This document shows, in pieces, positions 24,480-35,699 of a stretch of 64,000 nt of DNA; position 1 is the stretch's first letter, and every line of letters begins with the position of its first letter. Position numbers and translations under genes: made by a program. The DNA is from Rehmannia glutinosa. Its lineage: Eukaryota; Streptophyta; Magnoliopsida; Lamiales; Orobanchaceae. The DNA is taken from contig JABTTQ020001757.1 of NCBI GenBank assembly GCA_016081115.2, positions 282,503 to 346,502 of the forward strand, read 5' to 3'. The notes below the pieces were generated by a model. That model did no database searches and was not told where the DNA came from. It saw only the letters and a program-made list of their open reading frames with translations.

Positions 24480-24731
24480 CTTTCTTCGTCCCAAATATAT
24501 AGTCCACTATTCTTTTTTGGGATGTTCCAAATATATAGTCTATTTTCTATATTTAATAGTATTTTCCTCGTTCTTTTACTATTATAACCCTATTTAATAT
24601 GCATTTTATAATTTACACTATTCATTAAATAAGGGTAAATCAAGTAAATATTTAACATATTATTAAGTTCTAATATTTTTCTTAATCTGTGTGAAAAGTC
24701 AAACTGGACTATATATTTGGGACGGAGAAAA
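24480..24731. mobile_element. Stowaway-like MITE (Tc1/mariner)
   Basis: 252-bp element with terminal inverted repeats CTTTCTTCGTCCC at the left and, reading inward from the right, TTTTCTCCGTCCC. Both continue into AAATATATAGTCCA. TA dinucleotides flank both ends (24478-24479 and 24732-24733). The CCGTCCC terminal motif and TA target duplication are typical of Stowaway MITEs. Non-coding. Confidence 0.9.
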
Positions 24732-24920
24732 TACTAATTTTTTTTATTTTATTTTTCTAATGCGGGACAAGGAAAATTTTGAATCACCTAATCTAACAAC
24801 CCCTAATAAGGGCACCCACAGTAAGGGATATTTCTCCAAATATCCCCATAAAATGTTCCTCAAACCATTGTGGCTATAATATTTTGCTGACTTGTAAAAT
24901 ATCTGGAGGTTAGTTTATAT

Positions 24921-25743
24921 TAGAGCCGGCAACAAGTCGGGCGGGCCGACTGTATCGCCCACCGGCCGACTCGATTTTCGGTCCAGTCGGGCCGGCCCAA
25001 GACCTCTACGGGCCTCTATTTCTTAGGCCCATCATGGCCTTCTATGGCCCATGCCACTAGGGCCAAAATGGCCCGAATTTAATATTTTTTATATATTTTT
25101 TTAATTAAAAATTTATGTTAATATGTTTTTTTATATATTTAAAAGTTATACTTATATCAAGTATATTTAATTTAAATTAATAAAATGATGTGTTTTCTCA
25201 AACTTGATTATTTAAGAAAGCTAATGAAGGAAAGAAAAAACGAGAATGAGGTCGGTTGTTATATTCTAGAACTAACCAATCAATTTATGTGTTAATTTCA
25301 TTTACTAAAAAAAATAATGTAAGTTCTCAGAATTGTTGTTTGATGTGTGAGTATAAAAAAGAGGATATGTAATATACTTAGAAGTGAGAATCTTTACATT
25401 GCCTTATTATAATTATTTAAAAATTATAAAGAAAATTAACTCACCCATAAACCCTTCTTAATGGCTATCGATTCATAGCCATAGTTTCTCTGATAAAAAA
25501 TATGGTGGTGAAGAAGATGAGAAATTATATATACATGTATACATATACATATATATATTATAAAGGGAAATATCGGGCCAAAAAAGCCCGAGAAAACCGG
25601 GCCAAAATGGCCTGAGCCCGATCGGGCCATCGGGAAGGGCCAAACAGTTCGGTTCTTTTGGGCCTCAATTTTAAGGCCCAATCGGCCTTAATTTAGGGCC
25701 GGTCGGGCCGGCCCATTGGGCCGGGCCTAAATTGCCAGCTCTA
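24921..25743. mobile_element. Non-autonomous hAT element with perfect 8-bp duplication
   Basis: 823-bp element with 12-bp terminal inverted repeats TAGAGCCGGCAA / TAGAGCTGGCAA. It is flanked by identical 8-bp target duplications GTTTATAT (24913-24920 and 25744-25751). Subterminal regions are GC-rich with repeated GGGCC/GGCCC words, which in hAT elements are the transposase-binding sites. The centre is AT-rich. No transposase coding. The intact duplication suggests a fairly recent insertion. Confidence 0.92.
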
Positions 25744-25751
25744 GTTTATAT

Positions 25752-26369
25752 CCGGATATTTGGAGTAGAAACAAATAACAAAACAATTGCAGTTGGGAGG
25801 CGTGAGGTCACAATGGAATGAAATTCATGCGTGAAAGTCACAGGGCGAGTGAGTGGGATTTCACCCTTGGCCCACCCTCTGCTGCACGTTGGTTTAATTT
25901 TTTTAAATTTGGTTTTTCCATTTTGTTTTTGTAAATTAGCTTATAAATTGTTTTTTTTTTTTTTTTTGTGAAAGAGAAGCTTGTAAATTGTATTGCTATA
26001 GCATTTATTGCGTTTTTTGTTGTTGCATTTTACCTATATATATTATTGTTTTTGCAACGGTTTATACGAGTTTTTTTATTTCTCTTTTTTTTAATTTTCC
26101 CAAATGTTATTTTTTTAGCACCTATATAATCCATCTATATTAAAATTTGATATTAAATAAAACATATTAACCGAACAATTATAAGTGAAATTAATTTAAT
26201 TAAAAATACAACTAATAAAATAGTAAATGATTTTATTTAAATGAATGACGTTGGGTCCCATAAATATGTAGTTGTTGAGATATTTGATTGTGGGGTGTGA
26301 AATATTAGAGGAGTGGAATATTTGATTGATGAGTTGGATTAATGGGCCCACAAATACTTGGAAAAAATA
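25752..26369. other. AT-rich intergenic stretch, no features seen
   Basis: Homopolymer-rich (T runs near 25951-25968 and 26085). I see no ORF, RNA gene or clear terminal repeats. Confidence 0.6.
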
Positions 26370-26926
26370 TTTCCATCATTGTGGATGCCACAATGATGCC
26401 CTAATACCATATAGCCATATTGGCATCAAGCAATGGACATGTGGGACCGTGGGCTCTACAATGCCAAACTTCAAAAAACCTCTACAAACCTACTTTTTGG
26501 TGGAGCCCATTGTGCCACATCATAAAAACCTCAAAAAGAAAAAACCTCAAATTTTTCTCCACAATCCAAAAACCTCTAAACAACTTTTTGTGGACCCTAC
26601 ACTCCCCATTATAATTTATAACATCACATATTGTTATTATATTTTATATTATATAATATGCATTATTACATTTATATAAATATATAAAATTTATATTTTT
26701 ATAAAATAAAAAACATTTTATAAAATAAAAAAATATTTTATACATATTTTATATATAATAAATATTATTTACATTTATAAGCATTTGTTGAATATAAATA
26801 TATAATGTAGCAAAAAGTAGGAAAAAACTATTAAAAAACAATTGGTATTATAAAAAAAAAGTTGGTATTATCAAAAAAAAAACAATTGGTAATATCAAAA
26901 ACAAAACAAAAAACAAAAAAATTTGG

Positions 26927-26960
26927 AAAAAGCGGTACCGATTATATGGTACCGCTTTTT
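26927..26960. repeat. Perfect 13-bp-arm hairpin with GGTACC
   Basis: AAAAAGCGGTACC, an 8-base loop, then GGTACCGCTTTTT. It could form a hairpin in DNA or RNA. Confidence 0.95.
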
Positions 26961-27210
26961 TGGGGGGGGACAAAAACCTTCACTCCACAATGGGGTGAGG
27001 GCATTTACAATGCCATAATTCTAAAAACCCATAAAACCTTACTTTTTGGTAGACCCCACAATAACACATCATAAAAACCTAAAGAATGAATAACCCCACT
27101 TTTGCCTCTACAATCCTAAAACCTCCAATAACTTCTTGTGGGCCCTACACTTTTAACCATAAAATGCACAAATCATCACTAATTTTCTTTTTTTTTAATA
27201 AAATAATGGG

Positions 27211-27245
27211 AAGAAGCGGTACCATGAATAAGGTACCGCTTTCTT
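27211..27245. repeat. Second GGTACC hairpin
   Basis: AAGAAGCGGTACC, an 8-base loop, then GGTACCGCTTTCTT. The core arms AAGCGGTACC/GGTACCGCTT are the same as in the hairpin 284 bp upstream. Confidence 0.95.
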
Positions 27246-27701
27246 GGGGAAGGAAAAAAGTTGTTGCCCACAATAGACTTGGGTTTTTGTATTTAGGTTT
27301 TCCACTTGAAAAACCTATCAAAAAAGTGGGCATTGTGGATGCCCTGAGGTTTCTTAACCAGGTTTTTTCTTTCTAAAAACCCCTCAAAAAAGCCCCATTG
27401 GACATGCCCTAAGACATTAGCAACCGCGTGCTCTTGCGTCTCGACCCAGGCCAAACAAACCAGCACCCTCTCTCTGTTAAGTCAGCTTTCAAATTCCGGC
27501 AAAAAAGTGTGATGTCTTGAGTACCTCAACCCCACTCCCAGAAAAGAAAAAAAGATGCAAACAAAAACATAATTGGAGATGACGAGTATTTCATAAGATC
27601 TCTATCATTTTGAACTTAAGGGATGTAAATTGATACACGCCTACACCATAAACGCAATTACACGATAATGACATGCCCCATGAGGAAAATGGCCTGCAAA
27701 T

Positions 27702-28268
27702 CAATGTTTAAAATATTGTACCCGCGATTAAACTGGCTAAGTCATTGGTAAGCGGTTTAACTGGTCGAATCGATTCAACCGCCAATTTTAATAAAACTAT
27801 TTTATATTTTTAATTATATCACATACAATATTAATGCAATACATTAATATAAAAAGGGAAGTTATATATATTTTTAATTTCTTAATTTTTCTTATATAAT
27901 TATTTGATTGATTGTTCTTATATTATAGAGGTTTGTCCAAATTTAGAATATTTTAATTGATTAGAATTTTTGTTTGAATTAGCTAAAATTGAAATAATTG
28001 ATTTGGTCAAAACATAGAGATTAAAAAATTGATTTTTTTTTGAGTCAGAGATTAAATCATTGATTTGAATTCTTGTTTGATTTGAATTATGACATAAACA
28101 TATTAAATATTAAGTTTATAATTTTAATTTTTTAATTAAAGTTGAAAAAACTAGTAAGATTTTGACCGGTATAATCACAGAAATGGTATTTTGGGTCTTA
28201 CCGGACCGACCACCAACATATGGTATAACCAGTTTAATAGGTCGGTAGATACAATATTTGAAACACTG
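27702..28268. mobile_element. hAT-like MITE, copy 1
   Basis: 567-bp AT-rich element with ends CAATGTTTAAAATATTGTAC and (reading inward) CAGTGTTTCAAATATTGTA. It is homologous along its length to 35700-36248. Subterminal GGTT/AACC and CCGG words are typical. The flanking 8-mers (CTGCAAAT and GTACATGA) no longer match. It may sit inside a copy of the GTAATTAC fold-back MITE, whose right-hand part is readable at about 28275-28360. Confidence 0.7.
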
Positions 28269-28476
28269 GTACATGAGATGAGTTTTGTAATTTTAAAAGA
28301 TAACAGGAGATTTTTTTGTAATGCTAAACCTCGGGTTGATTTGTAATTATCCCTAACATAATAATAAACACACTGTTTCACTAAGTGTAAGCAGTGGGCT
28401 ACAAAAGAATATGCCCTTTCAAAATGGCTCCATGCTTTAACCCACAAAACTTGAAAAAAACATCATAACTTGTAAG

Positions 28477-31250
28477 CAGTGTTCTAAAACTCGCTAGGCG
28501 GGGCCTAGGCGGGGCCTAGAATTAAGGCATAATTACCTATTTTTATTTTTTCAAAAAATAAAACCTAATTACTAATATTAAAACCATTAGAAAATATGAC
28601 CAAATAAACTCAAAAGTAAAAATAGTGATAACTTTACAAGATTAAAACCAACAATTCAAATGCATTCTAAAGTTCCAAACAACACGGAAATAGTCATTAC
28701 TCAGTCATTAGTTAACAATTACTAAGAAGTAAGAAGTAAGAAACAAGAACAACATTCAAAATCCAAGATTTGATTCTTTTGAACATGAACTCACAAATAA
28801 CAAAACAAGAATTGTATTCTCCAACTGACATAAGAAACAAAACAAGCACCACTAGCGAACTAGAACGTAGCGATACCGAATGGATCTTCTTCTTCTTCTC
28901 CATAATTTTCTAATACACGCTCTTCATCCGACTCAAATTCAAAGTCGTTCTCATTCACTTCCTCCTCATCTTCGGATTCAAAATCATCCTCCTCAAGCTC
29001 TCTCACTCTAGAAGCATCACCATCAATTCCATCACCCAACTCATCTTCATCATCATACAATCCAGGAATAATCCAATCTTGTGCTTTACTTGCATCACTA
29101 GCAAGCAAAGACGTCAACATCCTTCTCTTTTCCCCTTTTACGTTTATTCAATAAACGTGAATTGAATGGACGTAGACTAGATTGTTTAATCGTGAAACAT
29201 CTAATCTATTCCTCTTCTTAGTATGTATCTGTAAATGAAAAAAAAAAGAGAAAATTGCTTGCCCTTTGTGATCTTAGACCATTTGCATTCATCCCATTCG
29301 AGCTACTAAACATTGTTTTCAATTGAGCCTTTTTCTCCACCAAACTCGCAAACTAAGGAATGAAGAAGCAAATCTAGTGACTCCCGGTTTCACTATATCT
29401 CTTCTTTTAGTATAAGACCTCATCATGGCTAAGGTCTTATGATGTGCATAGATGAATATGGTCAAAGCTTTGGCTTGATCAATGATTTTCTTAAACCGAG
29501 GTAGTTTTGCAATGCCTCTAGAACAAGATTAATGGTGTGCGTGGCACATGATGTCCGTAAGATAGTTGGCCTTTTCACACGCAACAACTTTGCCGCTCCC
29601 ATATTGTTTGAAGCATTATCCGTCACTACTTGAATGACATTATTTGGTCCAACTTTCTCAATACATTGATCAACATACTCAAAAATCATTTCACTTGTGT
29701 GCGCTACGCCCGAAGATTCCTTAGAAGAAAGAAAACTGTCCCAATCTTAGAATTGACACACAAGTTCATTATGCTTCTTCTCTTTCGATCACCCAAGCAT
29801 CGGTCATAAGTGAGCAACCATTTTTTCCCATTCATCTTCATGTGGCTTTACTTTGACTTTGGTTCTCTCAATTGCTTTTTTCAATAAAGGCTCTCTCAAT
29901 TCATATTGACTAGGAGGTTTCCACCTTGGTCCAAATTGACCAAGTGCCTCGTCAGAAAGAGCCTGAAGCTTTCAGTGTCAAAGGCATTGAAAGATATGTC
30001 GGCTTCATAAATCCAATCGCCTACATAATTCTTCACAAGATTAGATCTCTCTTTCCAAAGGGCATCATGTATGTTTTGTTCCGTGTTGTCTTTGCCACAT
30101 TCAAAGAAGCTTGGGGATTGATGCATGTAGCAAATTTGTCCATTGCGCCAAGAGAACGCGGTGGCTTCATGCTCCCTATCGACTCTCTCGGTTCATCCTC
30201 TTCAATACAATATTCCTCCAACCCATTAATATGACACTAGCAATCAAGTCTTCCTCTTGTTTTTTCAACTTTTTCTTCTTGTCTTTTACTTCATTAATAG
30301 CATTTATACATTTAGCTTGATCATCCTGTGAAGCTTTGGTACAAGAAACAACATTCCTGGATGTGTCCTATGTGCTCTTTCATTCGACGAACACCCCGGA
30401 CATAACCTTTCCACACAACTTGCATTTTACCTGTCCAAGTTAGATGGATCGGCTAGGATGCCATATTCCCAACCAACATCATTTGACTTCCGTTTAAGTG
30501 GTGTCTCAATCTCAGATGGTGTATTACTAGTGGCAGAAGCAGTTGAAGACATCATTGTGCTAATTCTTCATTTGGTACTTTCTTCAAACACCTTGTAGTC
30601 ATACACATATGCCATTTTCTTTCACAGTTCACTTCTCAACTTTATCAAACACAATGGACATTCAACTTCATGCTAAGAGAATTAACACTAAAATCTTGAA
30701 TTTGCAGAGAATCAATTAACTTAACACAACAATCATCAAACAATACCCCTCCATAATCTTACTGCCTCAAAAATCACAATAGATAATTTTTCCATTAAAT
30801 AAAAGGAGAATACATATATCTTACTCCATTACTCGTCGTCGGCGGCGAGAGGAAGGGCGGGGTTGCAATTTCCGACGGGAGTTTGGGGATACGGGAGCTT
30901 GTGGCTGGGTTTTTTTTTCACTTTTTTGTTTTGTTATTTGTTAGGCAGACGGGAGTTTGGGGGCAGGGGGTTTTGGTTTTGTAATTAGGCTTTCAGCTTT
31001 TAGTTTTAGGCTTATTAAATTAGAATTTGATTTTTTTTTAAGAGACCAAAACGACGTCGTTTTGGTAGAGAGGATTTTTTTAAAAAAAATATAAGAGCTC
31101 GGCGCTGGGCGCCGACTTGCCCGATTCAGCGCCGCCTAGAACGCCTAGGCGCCGAGTTGACCGCCTGGACGATTTTGTGGCCGATTTGTAGTTTTTCTCC
31201 TTGGGTGGGTGGCGCCTAGGCGCCCGCCTAGCCCGAGTTTTAGAACACTG
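28477..31250 (-). mobile_element. hAT transposon (BED/DUF659 type), decayed
   Basis: 2774-bp element with 17-bp terminal inverted repeats CAGTGTTCTAAAACTCG and CGAGTTTTAGAACACTG, perfect to each other. It is flanked by identical 8-bp duplications CTTGTAAG (28469-28476 and 31251-31258). Subterminal GC-rich repeats (CCTAGGCG, GGCGCC) lie at both ends. A minus-strand transposase remnant fills the centre. Confidence 0.95.
28860..30555 (-). pseudogene. hAT transposase remnant (zf-BED, DUF659, part of dimerisation domain)
   Basis: Reads on the minus strand from an ATG at 30555. A BED-type zinc finger lies near 30370-30500 (WEYG, then CKLCGK and GGVRRMKEHIGH, readable after one frameshift). The DUF659 catalytic region is at 29896-30126 and 29462-29689, with VVTDNASNNMGA and CATHTINLVLE. 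Part of the hAT dimerisation domain (IHTKKRNRLDVSRLN) lies near 29160-29230, and an acidic Asp/Glu-rich C-terminal tail is open at 28860-29120. Much of the region between DUF659 and the dimerisation domain is missing, and there are several stops. An intact protein would cut and paste the element in the nucleus; this one cannot. Confidence 0.85.
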
Positions 31251-31460
31251 CTTGTAAGTAGTGATAAGCTTTTGCAGTGATGCTGCTGCCAATAGCACAA
31301 AGAGAATGTCTTCTTGTCTCTCTCACTCGTCACCTCATCTGATCATTACAAAGCCTGCACCTCAGTTTCTTTTTGCCCCTCGCCAAACAGAGCCCAATGG
31401 CACACGCCTTTCAAACAGCTAAAAATTCATTTCAATTTTTATTTCATTTTAATTCACCCT

Positions 31461-31470
31461 CTATAAAAAG
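31461..31470 (+). promoter_or_regulatory. TATA box of the DUF4408/DUF761-type gene
   Basis: CTATAAAAAG, about 110 bp upstream of the ATG at 31573, is at a usual plant distance for a transcript starting near 31495. The hAT element ends only about 210 bp upstream of it (31250). Confidence 0.65.
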
Positions 31471-31572
31471 GCCTTAACATTCACCACTCCCCAAGCATCG
31501 CTCTCAATTTTTTTATATTCCAACTATTTAAGAGAATTTTTTTCTTCTTTGTGTGTGTTTAAGTGTGTGTTA

Positions 31573-32151
31573 ATGGCGGGGGATAAGATAATGGAAGACC
31601 AGTTACAGGCAGTGTGGTTCGCCGCCGGAATGGCTGCACTAATCGCGTGCATTGAACGCGCCGTCATGGTTTCCCTCTTCGCGCATTGGCGCGTGTGGGC
31701 GTTTTTGGCACTGAACCTCTTGCTATTAGCTATTCTCTTCACATCTAAATTCAAAACCCTAGAAAATGAAATCGATCGAGAAAATGGGGACGATGTTTCA
31801 GAATTCAACAGGAAGGAGAGAAGGCAAGAAGAATCGAGGCCACCGGTTTCCATTAACGACGACGGCGGTGAGAGTGAGAAGAAGCTGCTGGAACGTGGAG
31901 AGCGCCGCCGTGCGGAGTACGAAGCGAAGAACGGTGAAGATGGTGAGGACGATGGAAAGCGAGAAACACAGGATCAGATCTCCAAGGAGGAGTTGAACCA
32001 AAGAGTGGAGGCTTTTATAACTATGTTTAGGCAACATTTGGTTTCTGATGCCAAGGGTTTTGGCAAGGGCATATCGGTCACATCATGTCATAGGAATTAT
32101 CCTCGACGTGTGTCTTTCTCGTACAACAAAGAATGTATTGCTACTACATGA
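31573..32151 (+). CDS. Small membrane protein, DUF4408/DUF761 type
   Basis: Single-exon gene of 192 codons. I chose the ATG at 31573 (MAGDKIMEDQ) because the in-frame sequence upstream has no ATG. Residues about 14-35 and 41-57 form two hydrophobic membrane segments, matching the N-terminal DUF4408 layout. The middle (about 70-135) is highly charged, rich in Glu, Arg, Asp and Lys. The segment LNQRVEAFITMFRQHL (about 141-157) resembles the DUF761 signature of plant cotton-fibre-type proteins. Members are plant-specific, and their biochemical role is not established. The normal DUF761 signature ends the protein, but here about 35 further residues follow, so the C-terminus may be altered. Codon use and the nearby TATA box support a real gene. 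No functional link to neighbours is visible. Confidence 0.75.
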   Translation: MAGDKIMEDQLQAVWFAAGMAALIACIERAVMVSLFAHWRVWAFLALNLLLLAILFTSKFKTLENEIDRENGDDVSEFNRKERRQEESRPPVSINDDGGESEKKLLERGERRRAEYEAKNGEDGEDDGKRETQDQISKEELNQRVEAFITMFRQHLVSDAKGFGKGISVTSCHRNYPRRVSFSYNKECIATT

Positions 32152-32200
32152 TGATGGATAGATACTCGGTTAAAACTATGAATATGATCCACATTTTTTA

Positions 32201-32484
32201 GGGATAGTTATAGTTACAAAAGCCCTGAGATTTGGCTTAATTACAAAAAATCACATATATTATTTTAAATTGAAAAAACAAACTCGAAATTTGATTTTGT
32301 CTTATATTTTAGGGGATAATTGAATTTTTTTTTTATAAAGTCGAGAATTTTTTGAAATATTTTTTGCTTACAAATGTGATAAACATAAGACAAAATATAC
32401 ATCAAAGGAATTTTCGTAATTTTCAATAACTTTTGGGCTTTTTATAATTAGTCCGAACCTCAGCTATTTTTTCGTAGTTATACA
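32201..32484. mobile_element. Fold-back MITE (GTAATTAC-type), copy downstream of the small gene
   Basis: Inverted ends around GGGATAGTTATAGTTACAAA and its partner TTTCGTAGTTATAC. Internal phrases (TTACAAAAA, TGAGATTT) match the three intronic copies in the SIN3-LIKE gene. It lies just after the stop codon of the DUF4408/DUF761 gene and may be in its 3' UTR. Confidence 0.6.
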
Positions 32485-32588
32485 TTTTCTGTTGGTTGTG
32501 TTGGGCATCAGCCATCAGGGTAGTTTTTCCAAATCAAGCATTTTCTTGACTAAGGTTTTTTTTTCTCTCCTTCCCTTTTTAATTAGAG

Positions 32589-32957
32589 CAAGTCTCTTGT
32601 GAGAAGGCCTCACGTATCTAAATCCGTGAGAGACGGACCTCCTGAAACTCCGTCTTGAGAACATAAACCATAAAAATAAATTTAAAAATAATAATGAACC
32701 ATGAAGAAATAAAAATAAACCCTAAAAACCCGAAAAACAAAAATAAACCCAAAAAATAAAAAATAAACCCTAAAAAAAACTAAAAATCCTAAAAACCCAA
32801 ATCAATTAAAAATAAACCCAAGAAACAAAATAAACCCTAAAAAAACAAATATAAACCCTAAGAAAAATAAAATCTGAAAAAAAAAACCTTTAAAACTTTG
32901 TGTAAGGGCTCCGTCTCACGGATCTAAATCTGTGAGACCGTCTCACGCAAGTTTTTG
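32589..32957 (+). mobile_element. MITE with GTCTC ends, copy i
   Basis: About 370 bp. The left end is AAGTCTCTTGTGAGAAGG with a CCGTGAGA repeat, and the right end is GGATCTAAATCTGTGAGACC followed by GTCTCACGCAAG. The centre is an A-rich array of AAATAAACCCTAAAAA-like words. Related ends occur at 34268-34768, 37784-40423 and 50326-51465. Confidence 0.6.
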
Positions 32958-33033
32958 CCTTTTAATTATTGTTTGGGAGCAACATTTGAATGGGAGAACT
33001 TTAATGGGCACAAAGTCTTCATGCTAACATTTA

Positions 33034-34006
33034 TAGGGATGGCAATGGGGCGGGTCTGGAAAAGATTTAGCCAAACCCACCTCGCCAAAAGAAAACGAGA
33101 CCCAGGACCCGTCCTGTCCCGCCAAGAACCCGAACCCGGCGAGTCTATACCCGCTAGACCCATCAACTCTAAATATTGTTGGTTCATGCAGTCAAGTTGG
33201 CCCGCAATTAACATTGCTCATTACTACCTCCTCGTTGCTGCCAAGCATTTTGTCATTTTCTTAGGAATATGAAATGCCTTTTTTTGCTTTTTTTTTTTGG
33301 TGTGTGTGTAGCAGAATCTCTATTGTTAGATAAATCAGTCAGTCGTCTATCTCTAAGGGTGAAAATCGAACCGAGCTACTTGATACTCGACTCGAGATCG
33401 AATGTTAGAAGCTTGTTCGAGTTCGGTTCGTTTACATAACGAACCAAGCTTGAACACATTTCTTCGTTAGATAAAATATAAAGCTCAACTCGAGTCGAGC
33501 TCGATAAATAAGAAAATAACATAATATGTGCAAAAATATCAAGCTACTCGAGCTCGATTCATGTTCGGCTCGACTAAAGCTCGTTCAAGCTCGACTCGAT
33601 AAATAACCAAACAAGCTCAAACACAAATTTTGAAGCTCAATAAAAATTCAGACAAATTTGAACAATAATATGTTTAGTTCGACTCGATCATTTACACCCC
33701 TATGACTATCTCATAGTAAGAGGATAACAAAACCAAATGTTTATAACAAATTCAGATTTTATCTTGGATGACTCCACCTGAAAATGGGCTCTCAAAGCAG
33801 CAGCTAAAATTCAAAACCAATGCCTTGAAATCATTAAGATCTAATATATTAATATTTAATATTATTAATTAAATATATAACGGGGCGGGTCTAGCAAACC
33901 TGTGACCCATTCCGGACCCAGACAGGTCCCAAAGTAGGAAATCTATTACCCGGCCCCACTATATACCCATTTAGCTGGGTTTGAACCCGACCCATTGCCA
34001 TCACTA
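33034..34006. mobile_element. hAT-like MITE carrying a nested element
   Basis: Ends TAGGGATGGCAATGGG and (reading inward) TAGTGATGGCAATGGG. Subterminal GGCGGGTC / GACCC words match the composition of hAT elements. Flanking 8-mers do not match, so the element is old or the boundaries are off. A second hAT-like element lies inside it at 33354-33702. Confidence 0.55.
33354..33702. mobile_element. Nested hAT-like MITE rich in CGAG/CTCG words
   Basis: About 349 bp, with ends TAAGGGTGAAAATCGA and (reading inward) TAGGGGTGTAAATGATCGAG. Many GCTCGA/TCGAGC subterminal words. Flanks GTCTATCTC and GACTATCTC match at eight of nine bases, with a 1-base offset from the ends. Confidence 0.6.
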
Positions 34007-34019
34007 GTCAAATTATTAT

Positions 34020-34260
34020 TTTTTACGTAAAAAGTGTAAAAATTATTAGTAGTTACCCAGAAAAGTATTATGAAAAGTATTTAGTTGTTCCCCCTTAAAA
34101 ATATTACTAGTCTCCCTCAAAATTATTTAGGAGTTCCCCTAAAAAGTATTAGTTATTCTCTTGAAAAGTATTAGTCATATAAAATGTATTTATTAATTTT
34201 TTGAATAAATATTAATTTTTCTTGTGAAAAGTATGAGTTGTCCTGTCCAAGTGAAATATT
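34020..34260. repeat. AT-rich minisatellite (AGTATTA words)
   Basis: Irregular array of about 20-25-bp units containing AAAAGTATTA and CCCTTAAAAA. The style matches the array at 50880-51360. Confidence 0.6.
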
Positions 34261-34267
34261 AAAGAGT

Positions 34268-34286
34268 TATGATGAAATCAAACTTT

Positions 34287-34318
<32 letters not shown>

Positions 34319-34768
34319 GTGATGAGAGAGAAGTATATCTTAAATGAAATCTTCTAAGGGTCTAAGCAATTAGCCCCCATTTTCTTATCAGATATGACAT
34401 TTAAGTGAACTTCTTTATGTATATCTGATGACTAATACACATAAATATAGTGAAATTGAATCCTCAAATTTTAGCCTCTCCTCATTATTCTTCTCACACA
34501 TACTTTGAAATTAAGTCTGCTCTTATTTTGGCAGATTCCTTTAAAGATAGCAGGTAGTTGATTGATAATGAAAATTCCCAATTTTGATGGAAGAAAAATG
34601 AATGAAATGGGGAAGACTTTTAAGAGAGATAGAGAGAGAGAGAAAAAACACGCAGAAAGGAGAAGGGAGGAAGGAAGGTGGAGCATTTTTTTTAAAATTC
34701 GGGTTAGGTTTGGAGGATCCGTCTAACAGATAGATCTGTTAGACCGTCTAAGAGGAGACCTACTCTTG
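34268..34768 (-). mobile_element. MITE with GTCTC ends, copy ii (inverted)
   Basis: The left edge AAACTTTTGTGTAAA is the reverse complement of the usual right end of this family. The right edge GACCGTCTAAGAGGAGACC is the reverse complement of its left end. It contains a long poly(A) run near 34294-34318 and a GA microsatellite near 34630. Confidence 0.5.
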
Positions 34769-35691
34769 GAATATGGGTTTGCGGCTCATGATAGTGGAAC
34801 AGGTTTGTGATTATATTCTAATTCCAATTGATTCACAAATCACAATCCCTACCCCAGGGGTGAGATTTATATAATCAGAACTTCTCTTCTATGTCAAATG
34901 TCAAATATAACCTCCCACATGGCGTGCAAACACCATATTTTTTTGTTTGTTGTTTCCCTTTTTTGCTTTGCTTTGTTTTTTATTTATTTATTTTTCGCAT
35001 TAAGGGAGCATTAGCTACTCTCAAATCCAGTTTTCCTTTTTAATTTTGTTTAACTTTCCTATTTGTTTCATTTAAAAAACTTTGTTATTTATTTATTTGG
35101 TATTTTCCACTTCTGTAAGATACATCAATTTTAAGTACTAGTATGAATTTGAGTATCATGAATAAATACACAAAATAGATATAAATTTAATATTGCTAAG
35201 TGCTCATTACACAAATATATTTTTTATACATATTTTCTGTTGTATTTTGGTTCACTAAAAGCAATGTAGTTTTCTTTTTAATAATAAAAATAATAAAATT
35301 AAAAAAGAAATTGATACCACAAAGTTTCAAGATTATCAGTTTTTGGTAGTGAAGTGCCTAAAGCACGAAGTTTTTCATTTTTATGGCCTCAAAGTGCTAA
35401 ATTTAGAAGCTTTTCAGATAGTTTCCCATAATTAATTTTTGAGTTATTAGACTACAAATAAAACACTATTTAAAATTAAGTTTTGTGTTTGAGGGTATTT
35501 TTGACATTTTGAGTTTTTATCCCATTTAATAATTCAAGTCAAACAAACTATTGTAATCATGCCCACAAATTTCTCTCACTCAATCTTACACCTCAAACAC
35601 AATATTATATAATCAATGAACATTGCAATCCTATTTAATCCAAAAAAATTATCTAATCCTACCAAAAAGACAAACAAGCCATCATTGTATT
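34769..35691. other. AT-rich intergenic stretch, no features seen
   Basis: No ORF of note, no RNA gene and no terminal repeats that I could pair. Confidence 0.6.
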
Positions 35692-35699
35692 CTATATGT

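Larger units (their letters stand above)
26370..27410. repeat. MITE-derived block with two related units
   Basis: Two diverged copies of one sequence, about 26440-26640 and 26990-27190 (offset about 549 bp). They share CTTACTTTTTGGT-type, CACATCATAAAAACCT and TGTGG.CCCTACACT phrases. GGGC/GCCC-type words with ATTGTGGATGCC and GGACATGCCC suggest PIF-like MITE ends, but I could not fix boundaries. The two GGTACC hairpins are listed separately. Confidence 0.45.

Noticed and set aside
24806..25800. PIF-like MITE beginning GGGCACCCACAGTAAGG around the hAT insertion
   Set aside because: I could not find a matching inverted end with a TAA/TTA duplication on the right side.
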